Positions 31,530 through 45,354 are shown, counted from the first letter of the stretch. The stretch: DNA of 64,000 nucleotides from Hordeum vulgare subsp. vulgare (GCF_904849725.1 NC_058518.1:411811081-411875080), one strand, 5' to 3'. Numbers and translations are program-made. The notes: generated from the sequence alone by a model not told the origin.

Positions 31530-33157
31530 TGCTACTGAAACAAAAGACCTTCCAATGGCGCCAGAAATAAGCACGTTGACGGGAGAATACTTGGCTTGAT
31601 CCTTCTGCTGCGGCTACGCCTTAAGGGACTTCCTAGGCAAGTATGTAAAGGATTTCCCCCGTGGCCTTGGAGCCTTGCATTGGTGTTCCCTTGAAGCGGA
31701 AAGGGTGATGTATCGTAGCGGTGGTAAGTATTTCCCTCAGTTTGAGAACCAAGGTATCGATCCAGTGGAGGAGTATCACAAGAGCCTGCACAAACACAAA
31801 AAGCTTGCTCCCAACGCTATGAAGGGGTTGTCAATCCCTTATAGATTGTTAGCCAAGTGAGAACTGAAAGCAACAAAGTAACAACGCAAAGTAAAAGCGA
31901 GGTGTAAACGATGGATGTGAATAGACCCGGGGGCCGTAGTGTTTACTAGTGGCTTCTCTCATGAAAGCAAGTAGACGGTGGGTGAACAAATTACTGTCGA
32001 GCAATTGATAGAACCGCGCAAAGTCGTGACGATATCTATGGCAATGATTATATCTATAGGCATCACGTCCAAAACAAGTAGACCGATACTTTCTGCATCT
32101 ACTACTATTACTCCACACGTCGACCGCTATCCAGCATGCATCTAGTGTATTAAGTCCAAAAGAACAGAGTAACGCCTTAAGCAATATGTCATGATGTAGA
32201 GGGATAATCTCAAACCAATGATGAAAACCCCATCTTTTTACCCTTGATGGCAACTACTTAATGTGTGCCTTGCTGCCCCTACTGTCACTAGGAAAGGTCA
32301 CCACATGGTAGAACCCAAAACCAAGCACTTCTCCCATTGCAAGAATCATAGATCTAGTTGGCCAAACAAAACCCAAGACTCGGAGAGACTTACAAGGATA
32401 TCAAATCATGCATATAAGAAATCAGCAAAGACTCAAATATATATCATAGATAATCTGATCACAATCCACAATTCATCGGATCTCGACAAACACACCGCCA
32501 AAGAAGATTACATCGGATAGATCTCCATGAAGATCATGGAGAACTTTCTATTGAAGATCCAAGAGAGAGAAGAAGCCATCTAGCTACTAACTACGGACCC
32601 GTAGGTCTGAAGTGAACTACTCACGAGTCATTGGAGGGGCGATGATGATGATGGAGAAGCCCTCCAACACCAAAGTCCCCTCCGGCAGGGCGCCCGGAAG
32701 GGTCTCCAGATGAGATCTCGCGGAAACGGAAGCTTGCGGCGGCGGAAAAGTATTTTCGAGGCTCCCCTCATTTTTTGCTGAATTTTTGGGAATATATAGG
32801 CCAAGGATCTAGGTCAGGGGGCGACCAGGGAGGCCACATGCCCTGACACCGCCGCCTCCCCCCTGGTGACGGAGTGGGAGGTTTTGGGCTCCCTGGAGCC
32901 TAGCTGGCTTGGCCCAGAGGCCCCCTGATCTTCTTCCGTTCGGGAAAAAATCATTTCGGGTCTTTTATTTCGTTTGGACTCCGTTCTAAAATCAGATTTG
33001 AAAAGAGTCAAAAACACAGAAAAAACAGGAACTCACACTTGGCACTGAATTAATAAGTTAGTCCCAAAAAAGATATAAAAGGTACATAAAACATCCAAAG
33101 ATGACAAGATAACAATGTGAAACCATCAAAAATTATAGATACGTTTGAGACGTATCA
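31530..33157 (-). repeat. 5' LTR of the Athila-type element
   Basis: 1628 bp. Ends GACGTATCA on the plus strand and is followed by the GCGGG duplication. On the plus strand both LTRs begin with a four-base core shared in style (TGATAC / TGCTAC). Confidence 0.85.
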
Positions 33158-33162
33158 GCGGG

Positions 33163-35330
33163 GTACCTTCTGGGGTAGCTTCGTGCCGCTGAGATGGTTG
33201 GCCGGTAGCTCACTCGCTCTCAAGTTCCTCTAGCTTTTGTAGTCTTGTTTGGATCTTCTGCATGTCGCTCAGCTCCTTTTGCCTCTTTCTCTCCCGTCTT
33301 CTGTAACCGCCTGCGTCAGGAAACCCAACCATCCACGTAACAGAGCCTGGTGTTTCCCGTATTCGTCTAGGGTGCTCAGCATTCCCTAGGGCCTCAGTCA
33401 GCTCGTCCTTTTCTCTGTCGGGAATGAACGTACCTTCCTGCGCTGTGGTGATATACTTCTGAAGCTTCTTGATGGGTATTGCAAGTTGCTCATCCGTCCA
33501 ACGACACTTCCCTATTTCAGGGTCCAAAGTTCCCCCAACCCCGAAGAACCAAGTCCTTGAACGGTCTGGCTAGTTCAATGTATGTGGTTCGACCACTTTA
33601 GCTATCAGGTCATTCTCAGTTTTGTCCCAGAACGGCCAGGCTTTGAGGTAGCCACCTCACACCGTGTGATGGTGATACTACTTCTTTGCAGCATTGTTCT
33701 TGTTTGTCTCTCACATTTTCTTACTCTTGTCTGATGTCTTGTAGGACAAAAATGCGGGCCAGTGATCTCTTATCTTCTCAAATCGGCCAATGAATTCTGG
33801 AGTCTTCCCTTTGTCGACAAAATTTGACTTCAACTCCTTCTTCAACCTCCTGAATAGATCTACCAATTTCTGAGAGCACACGCCTTGACCAGTGGCTCTA
33901 TAACTGGCTTATTCGGATCCTCCTCTGGCGGTAGGATGAAATTTGCCTTCAGCGCGGTCCAAAGATCATATTTCTGTCTATCGGTGACATAATCACCTTC
34001 AGGGATGTCGTCGCCCTTAGGCTTATTCCATTGCTTGATGCTGATCGGGATGTTGTCCCTAACAATAGCTCCGCACTGAGCAAAAAATGCGTCCTTGGTC
34101 CGCTTGGGTTGAATCGGTAGGCCATCGTCCGCGAGTGTTGTGATCATGAACCTTTCATCCTTGCGCAACCTTCTCTTCGGGCCCTATCTCGTTACCGAAG
34201 TTTGGCTCAATCCAGAGGGCTATAAAAGAAGAAAGAAGAGTTAATATATGTACATACCAAAAAAAATAATGCATCAATTAGCTAGTCAGCACATGATTAA
34301 TTAATATATATACCTCGCCACACTTTGCAATAGCTCCCTCCTCCGTTCGGTCACCGGAGTCGTCATCATGGTCTCCTTCTTCCTCCGACATTTGGTGACC
34401 GGAGCCATCATGATCATGTCCTTCCTCCTCCATTGTTCAATCACCCGAGCCGTCATCCTCTCCTTCCAGACCATCGGTGCCATTGTGATACGAGAAGACA
34501 TCACGTCCGACGAGGATTATCTCCCCCAACAACTGTTCTTTTTCCAAGTCTCTTTGATCCATAGTTTCTGCAAATATTTCAGCTCCTTGTATGAATAAGT
34601 GAATCACACAAACTTCTATGTTTTAAACATGCACAAAACATTTTCTTTGTCTCCCATTAATATTGGCCAAAAAAGTTCCATCACCGTACGATTTATTTTT
34701 GTGAATGAATGAATCGGGACTTGACAATGCATTCCCATGACTTACAAGATATAGCTTGAGAGTGCTTTCAAGGGAAGGGAAGCAAGAAATAAAATGTGTA
34801 ATCATAAATAAACTAGGTCATTCTCAGCAGCAAGATCATCATGTGTATATAATATCACAAATACATCGAATAATCAACTTAACTAATGCATCATCAAATA
34901 ATCCACTTAATATTATCGAATATATAATCTCGAATACATCACTAATACATCTCTCTAATACACTAGTACATCTCTCGAATAATTACTAAATGATGAACCA
35001 ACAAAGAGTTGTCGTTGTATTGAGGCGCGGGCGGTGGACACCCAAAGAGCAGGAACCATCACCGGATCATAGCTCGGGTGAGATCCCTGAAGAACCTGCC
35101 ACGTATTGGAGAACCTGGCATTCAACGCCTCCATGTAGTGACGGACGTGCTCGTCCTCCTCCCTAACACGACGACGTACCTCCTCCTTGGGGGCCAACAA
35201 CCTCGGCACCGAAAGTGGCCATGTGACCGCCACCAAAGAAGCTCCAGGTCGACGACGGGAGCCCTGTTCCTCACCAAGATGCCCGCCCTGGAAGGTAGCT
35301 CCTCCTAGTGCCAGCCCAGCGGAGCCCAGT
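33163..35330 (-). mobile_element. CACTA transposon, upstream segment with transposase-24-like accessory gene
   Basis: On the minus strand exons of an En/Spm-type accessory protein are readable. An acidic, His/Asp/Glu-rich N-terminal part lies at about 34500-34313, and an intron at 34312-34224 (GT donor after GCGAG, ATAG acceptor). A block at 34168-33860 contains PIQPKRTKDAFFAQCG. A block at 33527-33210 contains CRWTDEQLAIPIKKLQ and VTWMVGFPDAGGYRRR. A coiled-coil-like LQKLEELESE follows. Stops and frame changes at 33530-33860 show decay. The frame runs into 24948 across the Athila insertion. At 35330 the chromovirus LTR begins; the rest of the CACTA element must lie beyond that element. Confidence 0.7.
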
Positions 35331-38300
35331 TGTAACGACCAAGATGCGGTCCTTTCTGGTCTGGGGATCGAGGCCCCGAATTGGAAAGAAGCGCATCTAA
35401 GCGTCTCACAAACAAGTAACACATCACATACATAATAATAAAAATAGACAATCAGGGATTCAATTGCCTTCTCATAAATATCTCAGAGTACATCACACAT
35501 AAAACCAAGGTAGTTCCGCTACGGACTACAAAACATAGAAAGGCTATGCTACCCTGTCTGCAGGCCCACGATCACGACCACGCCTCAATCTTCTGGATAG
35601 TTCACGTAAAGGCGGTTTGTCTCCTCATCGTACTGCCACACCAGCTGCGTGCTGTCGAGATCATCTGTCTCTGGGGTACCTGAACCTGTTGGTATTGTGG
35701 AGGAATCCGTGAGCCACGGGGACTCAGCAATCTAAGACCTTGGTGCCAGAACTAGTCAAGTTATTAGGTAGGATAAAGTGAAGTGTTTAAGGTTGCAACA
35801 TCCTAAGCTTGATTTAGTGGCTAACTTATGTAGAACATTTATGAAGGTGGTCTATACTAGCGGTCGTGAATACTTGATCACTAAGTGATCTTGAACACCT
35901 ACCTACATCATACATAACCCCACTGTGTTCCCGATCGAAGAGAGATCTTCGAGGGGACAGTCACGGTTATGCACACAATTGGCAATTTTATTAGCTTTTG
36001 TTTAAGTTATCTAATACCGGATGTTAACAAAATATTCCAAGTTGCCAGATAACCGCGGGCATGGCTTTCCGAAAGATTAAACCCTGCACGGGTGCTCCAA
36101 CTAGTCCATCACAAATGTACACGGGCCGCAAAGTAATCCTCTATCACGAATCTCGTGATCTCGTTGGATTCCTTAGAGGAAAACCTCAACTCTGGGGAAA
36201 CCAAAGCTTCACCGGGATTCCTATACGCAAGATATATCGCTAAGGTAAGACAAGACTAGCAGGACCTCCCGACGTGTCGACGACCCTGATAAGAGCCGCG
36301 TATCTCAGTCTGAGGACACGCCGGATGGAACTAGCTATAGGTACCAAACCTCAAGTTTCCTTGTGGTGGCCCCGCAGGCAGACCAGTTTGGACCAACACT
36401 CATGAGGAGCACTGGCCCGGGTTGTTGATTAAAGATCCTCGGGGTGATCATTCCCTCTGCAGATTATTATTAAGTGATTAGCAAATTAACACCAATGTTG
36501 GGTCCTGCCGGACAAGCCTTAGCACTACGCGATTTATCGAGGGGGTTCCCATAACAACCCCGAACGTGTTAGGAGCGATCAATATGGAATCAAACACCGA
36601 TGGCTGGTAACTAAGGCGGCAATAACGGAACAAAGCACCCGGCAAAAGGCTAGGCCTTCCGTCATTTACCAAGTGTATAGGTGCATTAATTAAATAACAG
36701 CATTTAAGATAATGATATCAAGCTCATGTTAACACATGAGTCAAAGCACCTGCATCTAGCAACGCTAACATTAGTAGCTGAGCAAAGCCTACTTAGCCAA
36801 TCAAGTTTGCTAGGAAGGAATCAGTGTTTGGGTTCATGGCATATCAAGAGGCAATTTAATTCAGTGGTAGGCAGCGAGCAGTATGACATGGAAACGCAAT
36901 CTAGCATAACAAGTCTAGAGATGGAATCAAGGTCATATCATCTTGCCTGTGAGATGCTCAGCTTGGAAGGGTTCTTGTTCGTCCTACACGTACTCTCCCG
37001 AATCCACGTACTCGTTCTCCGATCCTGGTGCTACCCAACATAAGAATAACATCCAATGAATAACAGCACCTCAAGATGCAACAAGCACATGATGCATGAG
37101 ATGAATATGAGCATGCATCACTATTTCTATCACTAGCACAAGCAAAAGAAGCTAATACATGTTCCTGGACAGAACTGTAACTTAAGCTATTTTGACATGA
37201 ATGAGAATGACATTATCATATGCGTCTCGAGAAATCGAAGCAAAACCATATAAAGAACAATACTATCGGAGCTACGGATCAACGGGAATCAACGAAACAA
37301 GATATGAAGCCCTACGTGTAAAATCTTCACCACACACTCAAATGGCACAAATCTGGTTTTCCCAGGTTTCCAGGACATATAACAACCCAACATGAATGGA
37401 TTGGAGCAAGGAAGAACACCACAACATCAACTAAGCACTCACAAACATCAAAATGACAATACTACACAATCTGCCATAATCTGCATCTTAGCACTTTGTG
37501 AGCTACATGCAACATAGCTACGGCCCTCCAAATATGACAAATAATATATGTGGCTGTAGCCAACCAAGAATACTACAAGCACAAGCAAGAATGACACCAA
37601 AAGGAATTAAACACAGGAAGATACAAGGCTGCAAACTTTCCCAAAACCATCAGATCTCAGGGACTTAGTGAAAATTCCTGTACCTAACTTTCTGTCTTTG
37701 CTCTGAAGCTTTTTGACAGAAGCCAAAACATAACCTACAGGACTCCAAATGGGATGCAATTTGACAGGGAGCTTCACAAACGTATCAGGTCCAAATGCCT
37801 AGCACTAAACTAAGGCTAGATCACAACAAAATGACCAACACAACCTCATCAACAGAGGAAGAAAATATAACCAGATTCTCAGACTTGGTGAAAATCTCAG
37901 GTTTTTTCACTAATCTGGAATTCCATCCACATGCCCACTTTGTCTAGGCATAACTTGCACACAAGTAACACCAAGAGATAAATGACACCACTATGGTGTA
38001 GAGCAAAACCCCTACTACTACCACACAAAAGCTCAGGCCCATGGGCTCAACCTATTCCATGGAAACAAAGAGCAAACTTGCAACACATCTGAATGTGTCA
38101 ACTCCAGAAAGTATCCAAATGGGAAAAATAACTTCACCACTGGATTCCTTGGGAGATTCTACCCCAAAATCATATATAATATGTGGGTACTTACTTGGAA
38201 CAAGTGACCACAAATTAAGGAAGAGGAAACTACTCCAAATCATGCCTAGTGATTAGTGCATCATTTCATGTAGTTTCACTATATCAACTACTACATGGTT

Positions 38301-38919
38301 GAGCTCATGTGCACAATGACAAAGTGACATGGGGGTTTGAACCCCATGTTTGTTTCATGCACATCAACTCACAACCACTTCTCTCACTAGATCACACACA
38401 CACACACATCCTCATGCCCTCTCTCATATTAACATGAGGAGGTGCACAAGTTGCAACTGGGGCTGGTTTACCACCCACATACATCATCACCACACTTCAC
38501 AAGCACTTGAACCAAAGTATAACATGAAGGTAAAATCTACTAAACAAGTAAACTTGGAAACAACACATACATGCACTCCACTATGCTTGCAAGCACAAGA
38601 TTATACTAGCACATGCACCTACTTATGCATCATCTCATGGTGCCAATCACTCACAAGGTGCACACACAACATGATACTTGCACACACATGCACATCACCA
38701 TGTGCACACATACACACACACACATGCACATCACCATGTATGTGCACAACACACCACCTTCAGATCACACATATATGAACCACACAACTAATGCATTGCA
38801 GGAAGGAAAAATAATTGTACTACTTTTAATGCCCATTATTTAGGCACAAGAAGTAGCAAAGAATAGCAAAGAAAACAAAAATAAGAAAGAAATAAGAAAA
38901 TAGCAAAAGGGGCTGGAAG

Positions 38920-39030
38920 GGATTCGAACCCTGTACCCCATAGTGCACCACACTGCATCCTACCACCCTGCTGCTGACCAAGCTCGACAGTGCAGGGAAG
39001 TTTAACAGGATAAAACATCCCCCTGCGCTA
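38920..39030 (-). other. tRNA-like Pol III box pair 1 in chromovirus LTR
   Basis: On the minus strand TAGCGCAGGGG (39020-39030) fits the A-box consensus and GGTTCGAATCC (38920-38930) fits the B-box consensus, about 90 bases apart. It is repeated in the second LTR near 49799-49910. A cloverleaf is not formed, so this is tRNA-derived or chance similarity and not a tRNA gene. Confidence 0.45.
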
Positions 39031-39082
39031 CTGCTAATGTGCCAAAACAAAGGAGAATTTAAAAGGGGAGGTGGCAACCCTG

Positions 39083-39143
39083 GGACTCGAACCCACGCCC
39101 ACCTGCAACTACATACAGACACACAGCATCTGCCGCTACGCTA
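39083..39143 (-). other. tRNA-like Pol III box pair 2 in chromovirus LTR
   Basis: On the minus strand TAGCGTAGCGG (39133-39143) and GGTTCGAGTCC (39083-39093) match the A and B boxes with tRNA-like spacing (about 40 bases). The T-arm stem has 4 of 5 pairs, but the acceptor ends do not pair. A copy is near 49959-50018 in the other LTR. Confidence 0.45.
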
Positions 39144-40914
39144 TGCTCGAATACTTGGTGTAACCAAGGGAGTTAGCAAGGTAACCCATCGAGGCGGGTG
39201 TGCCCTGCTACTCACAGAGTCGCCGACGGCAGCAAGCCACCGGAGCAAGCCTACATGCTCCACTGCCGCTCTGCACTACGACGAAAGGAACTACGGCTAC
39301 TGCTGCTACGCGGGGAAGATCTCTGCTGCTTTTGCAACGCCGAGACACACCACATCAACTACACACACGAACTGCTGTTGCTGCTGCTCGGCAGAGAGCT
39401 CGGCGACAGTGAGGTCGCCGGATGCCTCGTCGTGCTACTGCTGCTGCTATGCCACCGGAGGCCGGAGCAGAACGAGGAGAAGGAAGCCCTAGAGAACTAC
39501 TGCTACTGCCCTAGCTCCATCTAGATGCCACGCACAACCACCACCTGCACCTGCTACCGTCTACAAACATAGAAGCATGCACGCATACACATGGAACCGG
39601 GCTGATCTACGGAGGGGTAAAGCAGGAGAGGTTAATCCGCACCTTGGGGAGGAAGAAGGGGTTTGGATCGGGGAAGATGGCGCCGGAGATGAGGCAGATC
39701 GACGACGATGAAGCCCTGAACCGCAGACCGAAGAAGAGGAGGCAGACCACCGGGTTCGCGCCGTTGACGAGGTCGAGCTCGTCGGTGTGGTCGCTTCCCG
39801 ACTCTACCGATGATGGGAATGGAACGCGGGACGCACCCCCGATCTTTTGGACATGGCCGCCGTCGCCGGAGACGACGGGAGGCAGGGGATCGACGGCGGG
39901 CTCCTTCTCTGCTACTCTGCTAACTCCTACAGAGTACTTACCTTGGGGAGGAAGGGAGAGATGGAGGGGAAGAAGAGAGGTGGCGGCGGCAGGAGTGAAT
40001 GGAGAGGAACCCTAGGCGAGGGGGGGGGGGCACGGACGCCCAGGTTATATGGGGCCCCTCGACGTTTGTGCAACAGCGTCACTGCCCGCTCTCTCTTGCA
40101 CACTGAAGGAAAGCGAGGGAAGGAAAACAACGGCGTCAGGAGGAGGACGAAAGGCGGATGGGCCACCTGCGCGAGGGAGGAAGGGAAAGGGCCGCCAGGG
40201 AGAGGGAGCCCAGTGGCGCTATTTAGACAAAAAAGAAAAACCTGTGCTTCTTCTATTTAAAAGAAAGGCCAGAAAGGAAAAAATAGTACAAGGCAAAAAC
40301 TACTGGGATAAATTCAAAAGAAAATACCCCTTGGTCATATAAAAATATGACCTATTTAAATAAAATAAGATCAAGATTTTTAGGAGCAGATAATATTTCA
40401 CAAAATAGAATTAATGCCTCTGTTTTGTTCTTATTGCATCTGCTTTCAACACTTTAAAAACACCAAACTATCACAACTTCACACTCTCAATAATCCCTAA
40501 ACATTGGACATTTTTTTAAACAGGGAAGGAACAAGTAAATATTTGAACTAGGGGATTAATAGAGAGAGAGAGAGGGGTTTTGTAGTCAAAGGGTTTTGCA
40601 AACCAACTATCACCACAACATTACTTCTAATCACCACAACACAAATGCACCCACATCACAAGAATTCACAAGACCCCACATCATCACTACCACCTAGCAA
40701 TACCAAGTGACAAAGATACATGGAAGAGATGATATGCCATGCATGCATGCAAGGAAGGAAACAAGACAAGGTGACACATGAAATAACACATGCATTAAGC
40801 TCTCATTGCAATGACAAGGTGGACCCACATAGAGAAGGTTCCAATTATGGCAAGTTACACACTTGGGGCATTACAAACTCTCCCACACTACAAAGAAGAT
40901 CTCGCCCTTGAGAT

Positions 40915-43900
40915 CTAAGACTGAAAGAAATCGGGAAATTCGGAACGGAGGTGATCCTCGCGTTCCCAAGTCGCCTCTTTATCTGAATGGTGTGACCACT
41001 CCACTTTGAGAAATTTGACAGTCTTGTTACAGGTCTTGCGCTCAGTCGCCTCGAGAACCGCAACTGGATGCTCACGATAAGAAAGGTCAGGCTGAAGGTC
41101 GATATCTTGAAGATGCACAGTGCGCTCGGGGGTCTTGAAACACCTCCGAAGCTGAGAAACATGGAACACATCATGGACATTTGCAAAGGTTGACGGGAGC
41201 TCGAGCTGGTACGCAAGGTCGCCTCTCTTGCCAACCACTCTGAACGAACCAATGAAACAAGGCGCAAGCTTGCCTTTGATGCCAAAGCGCTGCATACCCT
41301 TCATAGGCGACACCTTGAGATAGACAAAGTCATCAAGCTCATAAGACATGTCACGGTGCTTACTATCATAGTAGCTCTTCTAACGGGACTGAGCTGCTCT
41401 GAGGTTGTCGCGAATGATCCGACACATCTCCTCGGCTTCTTCTATCATATCATTGCCAAGGATCTGACACTCGCCGGTCTCGGACCAGTTGAGCGGAGTA
41501 CGACACTTTATACCATAGAGAATCTCAAACGGAGCCTTGCCAGAACTAGCTTGATAACTGTTGTTATACGAGAACTCCGCAAAAGGCAGACAATCTTCCC
41601 ACTTCATGCCAAAAGAGATAACACAGGCTCTCAACATGTCCTCAAGAATTTGATTCACTCTCTCCACTTGACCACTAGTCTGAGGATGGAACGTTGTGTT
41701 GAAGCGGATCTTCGTGCCCATAGCAGACTGAAAAGAATCCGAGAACTTGGAAGTGAAGATACTTCTGCGATCTGAAGAGATCATCATAGGTACGCCGTGC
41801 AAAGAGACAATCCTGGAGGTGTACAACACTACCAGCTGAGCTGCTGAAATGGACTCCTTGACTGGAAGGAAATGAGCCACTTTACTCAATTTGTCGATGA
41901 CGACGAAGATAGCATCATTGCCCTTCTTGGACTTCGGGTACCCGGTGAAGAAATCCATCTCAATGTGATCAAACTTCCACTCAGGAATCGGCAACGGCTG
42001 CAAGAGACCTGTTGGGCGTTGATATTCCACTTTCACCCTTCGACATACATCACACTCGTTTACGAACTGAGCAATCTCACGTTTCATATGAGTCCACCAG
42101 AATGTGTGCTTCAAGTCATGGTACATTTTGGAGCTTCCAGGATGAATATAGAGCAGAGAGTTATGAGCTTCTTCCATGACCACCTTCCTGAGATCACCTT
42201 TCGGGACGACAAGGCGATCCTCGAAAAACAACGTGTCCCTGGCATCAACAGTGAAGCACTTATACTTGGGGAGACTCTTTCCCACGCCAATCTTGACCTT
42301 CTTCACCATAGCGTTAAGAAGCTGAGCTGCTCTGACCTGATCTTCCAAGGTAGGAGAGATCTGAAGGTTCGCAAGAAATCCCTACGGTACTAGCTGAAGG
42401 TTGAGCTTCCTAAAAGACTCACAAAGACCCGGCTGGAGAGGTTGCAGAATCAGACTGTTGCAATATGCCTTCCTGCTCAATGCATCCGCCACGACATTTG
42501 CCTTGCCTGGCATGTACTCAACACTCGGATTAAAATCCTCAAGCATTTCCACCCAACGTGTTTGCCTAAGATTCAAGTTAGGCTGAGTGAAGATGTACTT
42601 GAGACTCTTGTGATCGGTGAAAACTTCAACCTTACATTCCAACAAGAGATATCTCCAAGTCATCAAGGCGTGTACCACAGCTGCTAGCTCGAGATCATGC
42701 ACAGGATAGTTCTTCTCCGCAGGCTTCAACTGCCTGGAGGTATAAGCAACCACCTTCTTATCTTGCATCAAGAATGCACCAAGACCCTGGAGAGAAGCGT
42801 CGCAAAAGATCTGGTACGGCTTGGAATCATCCGGAGGGGCCAAAACCGGAGTGGAGATAAGCTTCTCTTTGAGTGTATCGAAGGCCAGTTGACACTCTGG
42901 AGACCAAGCATACTTAACACCCTTCTGAAGAAGACTTGAGAGCGGCTTAGCGATCTTGGAGAAGTTCTCAACGAACCTTCTGCAATATCCAGCAAGCCCG
43001 AGAAAGCTTCGAATCTACTTCACATTCTGCGGAGGCTCCCATTCAACAATGGCTTGAAGCTTGGACGGATCAACTTTAATGCCCTCGGCAGAGATAATGT
43101 GCCCAAGATAAACCACTTCTTTCAGCCAGAACTCACACTTGGAAAACTTAGCATACAACTTGTACTCTCTCATCTTATCAATCACCAATCTGAGATGTAC
43201 TTCATGTTCTTCCTCAGTCTCAGAAAAGACCAGAATGTCGTCGAGATAGAGCAAGACAAATTCATTCTTGTAAGGGGAGAAAATATAGTTCATCAATCGA
43301 CAGAATGTCGGAGGAGCATTAGCCAGACCAAAATACATGACCGTATACTCAAACGAGCCAAAACTAGTCTTGAATGCCGTCTTCGGAATGTCTTCCTCGC
43401 GAATGCGAATTTGATGATAGCCCATTCTGAGATCAAGCTTGGAGAATACTTTAGCACCTTTCAACTGTTCGAACAACTCAGTTATGTTCGGAAGTGGATA
43501 TTTGTTCCTCATTGTCTTCTTGTTCAATGAACGGTAATCGACACACAGCCGGTCCGTGCCATCCTTCTTCTTGACAAAGAGAACACCACAACCCCATGGA
43601 GACGAGCTCGGTCTGATCAAACCCAAATGCTCCTGCTCATCGAGTTGCCTCTTAAGTTCCTTCAATTCTTCCGGACCCAGCTTGTACGGCCGTTTGCACA
43701 CTGGCTCTGTGCCTGGCTCAAGCTCAATGACAAACTCAACTTCACGGTGCGGAGGCATGCCTGGCAGCTCTTCAGGAAACACATCTTGATATTCGCAGAC
43801 TACTGGAACTTTCTCAATAGGATTGATCTCACCCTTTTCATTCAAGGAGAACAAACGGATTGTATCATCGCGCGCCGCGAATATAATCACATCCTCCGAA

Positions 43901-45354
43901 GAGTGGGTAAGCTTCACTTCTTTGGCTTCGCAATCAATTGACGCCTTGTTCATGGCCAGCCAGTCCATACCAAGAATCAAGTCGATGTCGGAATTGCCCA
44001 AAACAATAGGAGATGCCAGAAAAGCATAAGCGCCCATCTTGACAGAAACATCTGGGACGAACAACTGAGAGCTCATCCGCATACCCGGAGACACAACTTG
44101 CAATGACTTGGGAAAGAACTCGGTCGCAATATTATTACCAAATGCAAAGGGGTATGCCATGAAGGAATGCGAAGCACCAGAATCAAATAACGCTTTAGCA
44201 GGGATATCATTGACGAGGAGGTTACCCATAATCACATCTGACGAGTTCTCTGCTTCATATGCATTCACCATGTTGACTCGAGCTGATCTGGGGTTGAACT
44301 TGACAAGAGCATTGCTTGGAGGTTTGCCTGGAGGAGGAGGCGGCAGTCGGAGCTGAGAAGTACATTTGTTGGCATAGTGACCCTTCTGCCCACATTTGTG
44401 ACAAGTGACATCTGCTGGCTGCCGGTACTGAGTTTGAGGAGATCCTTGCCTCTGATGCTGAAATCTCTGCTGGAAGCCAGGGTTGGGTGGGTGGGAAGAA
44501 CCGCGACCACTTGAGTGCTTAAGCTGATGCGAGTGCCGAGGAGGAGGAGGAGAAACCCAAAACCTCTGTTGCTTCTGAACCACCTGAGTCGAGGAAGAGC
44601 TGGAATCTCTGAAGCACTTCTTGGAATTTTCCACCCTGAGCAAGGATGCCTCTGCTCTGAGAGCTAGGTTGTAGAACTTGTCAAACTCCTCAGGATCGTG
44701 CAAGGCAAGAGCTAACTGCAAGTCTTCTTTCAAGCCACCCCTGAACTGATAGATCTTGCTCTTCTGATCCGGGATATCTTGCAGCGCGTAACGGGCCACC
44801 TCGTGGAACTCGACATTGTACTTGTACACGGAATTGTCGCCCTGCTTCAAACGCGTGAACTTCTCACGCATCTCCTCCACAAAACTGGAAGGGATGTAGT
44901 GGGACCTGAAGTCACGACAGAACTCGTCCCAAGACATCACCCTGGCGCCTCTGGAGTCCTTGAGCTGCTGCCACCATATAGAAGCCTGTCCCTTCAACTA
45001 AAACATTGCAAACTTGACATAGTCCTCCAGACACACATTGCTACACTCGAAATGTTTGTTCATATCACGGATCCAATCTTCTGCATCAAATGGCTGGTCG
45101 CAAGAAGTGAACGTCTTAGGCTGGTTCGACAGAAACTGACTCAGACTCGCAAACTGATTTCCACCATGTTGAAAATTGCCTGGCTGTTGGTTGGCTCTCT
45201 CTTGTAGCAACTGAATCAGCACCTGAGTGTTTGCATTAGTAGCTGCCATCACCGCTTGCCATGCCTCTGCAGGAGGAGGCGGCGGAGGAGGAGGAGGAGG
45301 TGGTGGAGGCGGCATATCCTCACGCCCTGGGTTCTGACGAGTCGGTGGAGCCAT
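40915..45354 (-). pseudogene. Chromovirus gag-pol polyprotein, one frame with four in-frame TAG stops
   Basis: A single frame of 1480 codons from ATG 45354 to TGA/TAG-side end 40915, interrupted by TAG at 44998-45000, 43015-43017, 42382-42384 and 41380-41382 and by no frameshift. Order on the minus strand: poly-proline N terminus and gag (45354-44410), CCHC knuckle [14 protein letters not shown] (about 44355-44400), protease with DSGAS (about 44190), RT with YLDD (about 43240), RNase H (FCDASLQG near 42800, [10 protein letters not shown] near 42610), and integrase with its HHCC finger (about 42170-42040). The catalytic DDE core (about 41970-41660) and a chromodomain (EWSHHSDKEATWE near 40975) follow. 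Nearly all motifs are intact, so decay is recent. Confidence 0.9.

Larger units (their letters stand above)
24949..33157 (-). mobile_element. Athila-lineage Gypsy retrotransposon, non-autonomous, complete ends
   Basis: The LTRs at 24949-26577 and 31530-33157 begin TG and end CA, and GCGGG flanks the element on both sides (24944-24948 and 33158-33162). A tRNA-Asp primer site follows the right (5') LTR. The interior has gag and an aspartic protease with the Athila-type DLGAS motif but no RT, RNase H or integrase. The remaining 2.7 kb between protease and the 3' LTR is non-coding. It therefore depended on a related autonomous element. It resembles the Sabrina/WHAM group of Triticeae from memory. 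Confidence 0.85.
35331..40875 (-). repeat. 3' LTR of the chromovirus, 5545 bp
   Basis: On the plus strand it begins TGTAACGACC and ends GGCATTACA, and it is followed by a purine-rich tract on the minus strand (AGTGTGGGAGAG). Compared with 46223 onward it is nearly identical, with scattered substitutions and small indels. It contains CA-rich microsatellites (38394-38410, 38640-38730), CTG/CTA-rich stretches (39290-39450) and two tRNA-like box pairs. The plus-strand open frames in it (for example 39644-40015) are not supported as genes. Confidence 0.9.

Noticed and set aside
35326..35330. Target duplication of the chromovirus (CCAGT)
   Set aside because: The other end of the element lies outside the window, so it cannot be confirmed.
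39083..39143. Functional tRNA gene
   Set aside because: A and B boxes fit, but acceptor and anticodon stems do not form.
39644..40015. Plus-strand 123-codon frame present in both chromovirus LTRs (also 50520-50891)
   Set aside because: Its conservation is explained by the LTRs being recent duplicates. It starts with a non-ATG codon, is antisense to the element and shows no domain.
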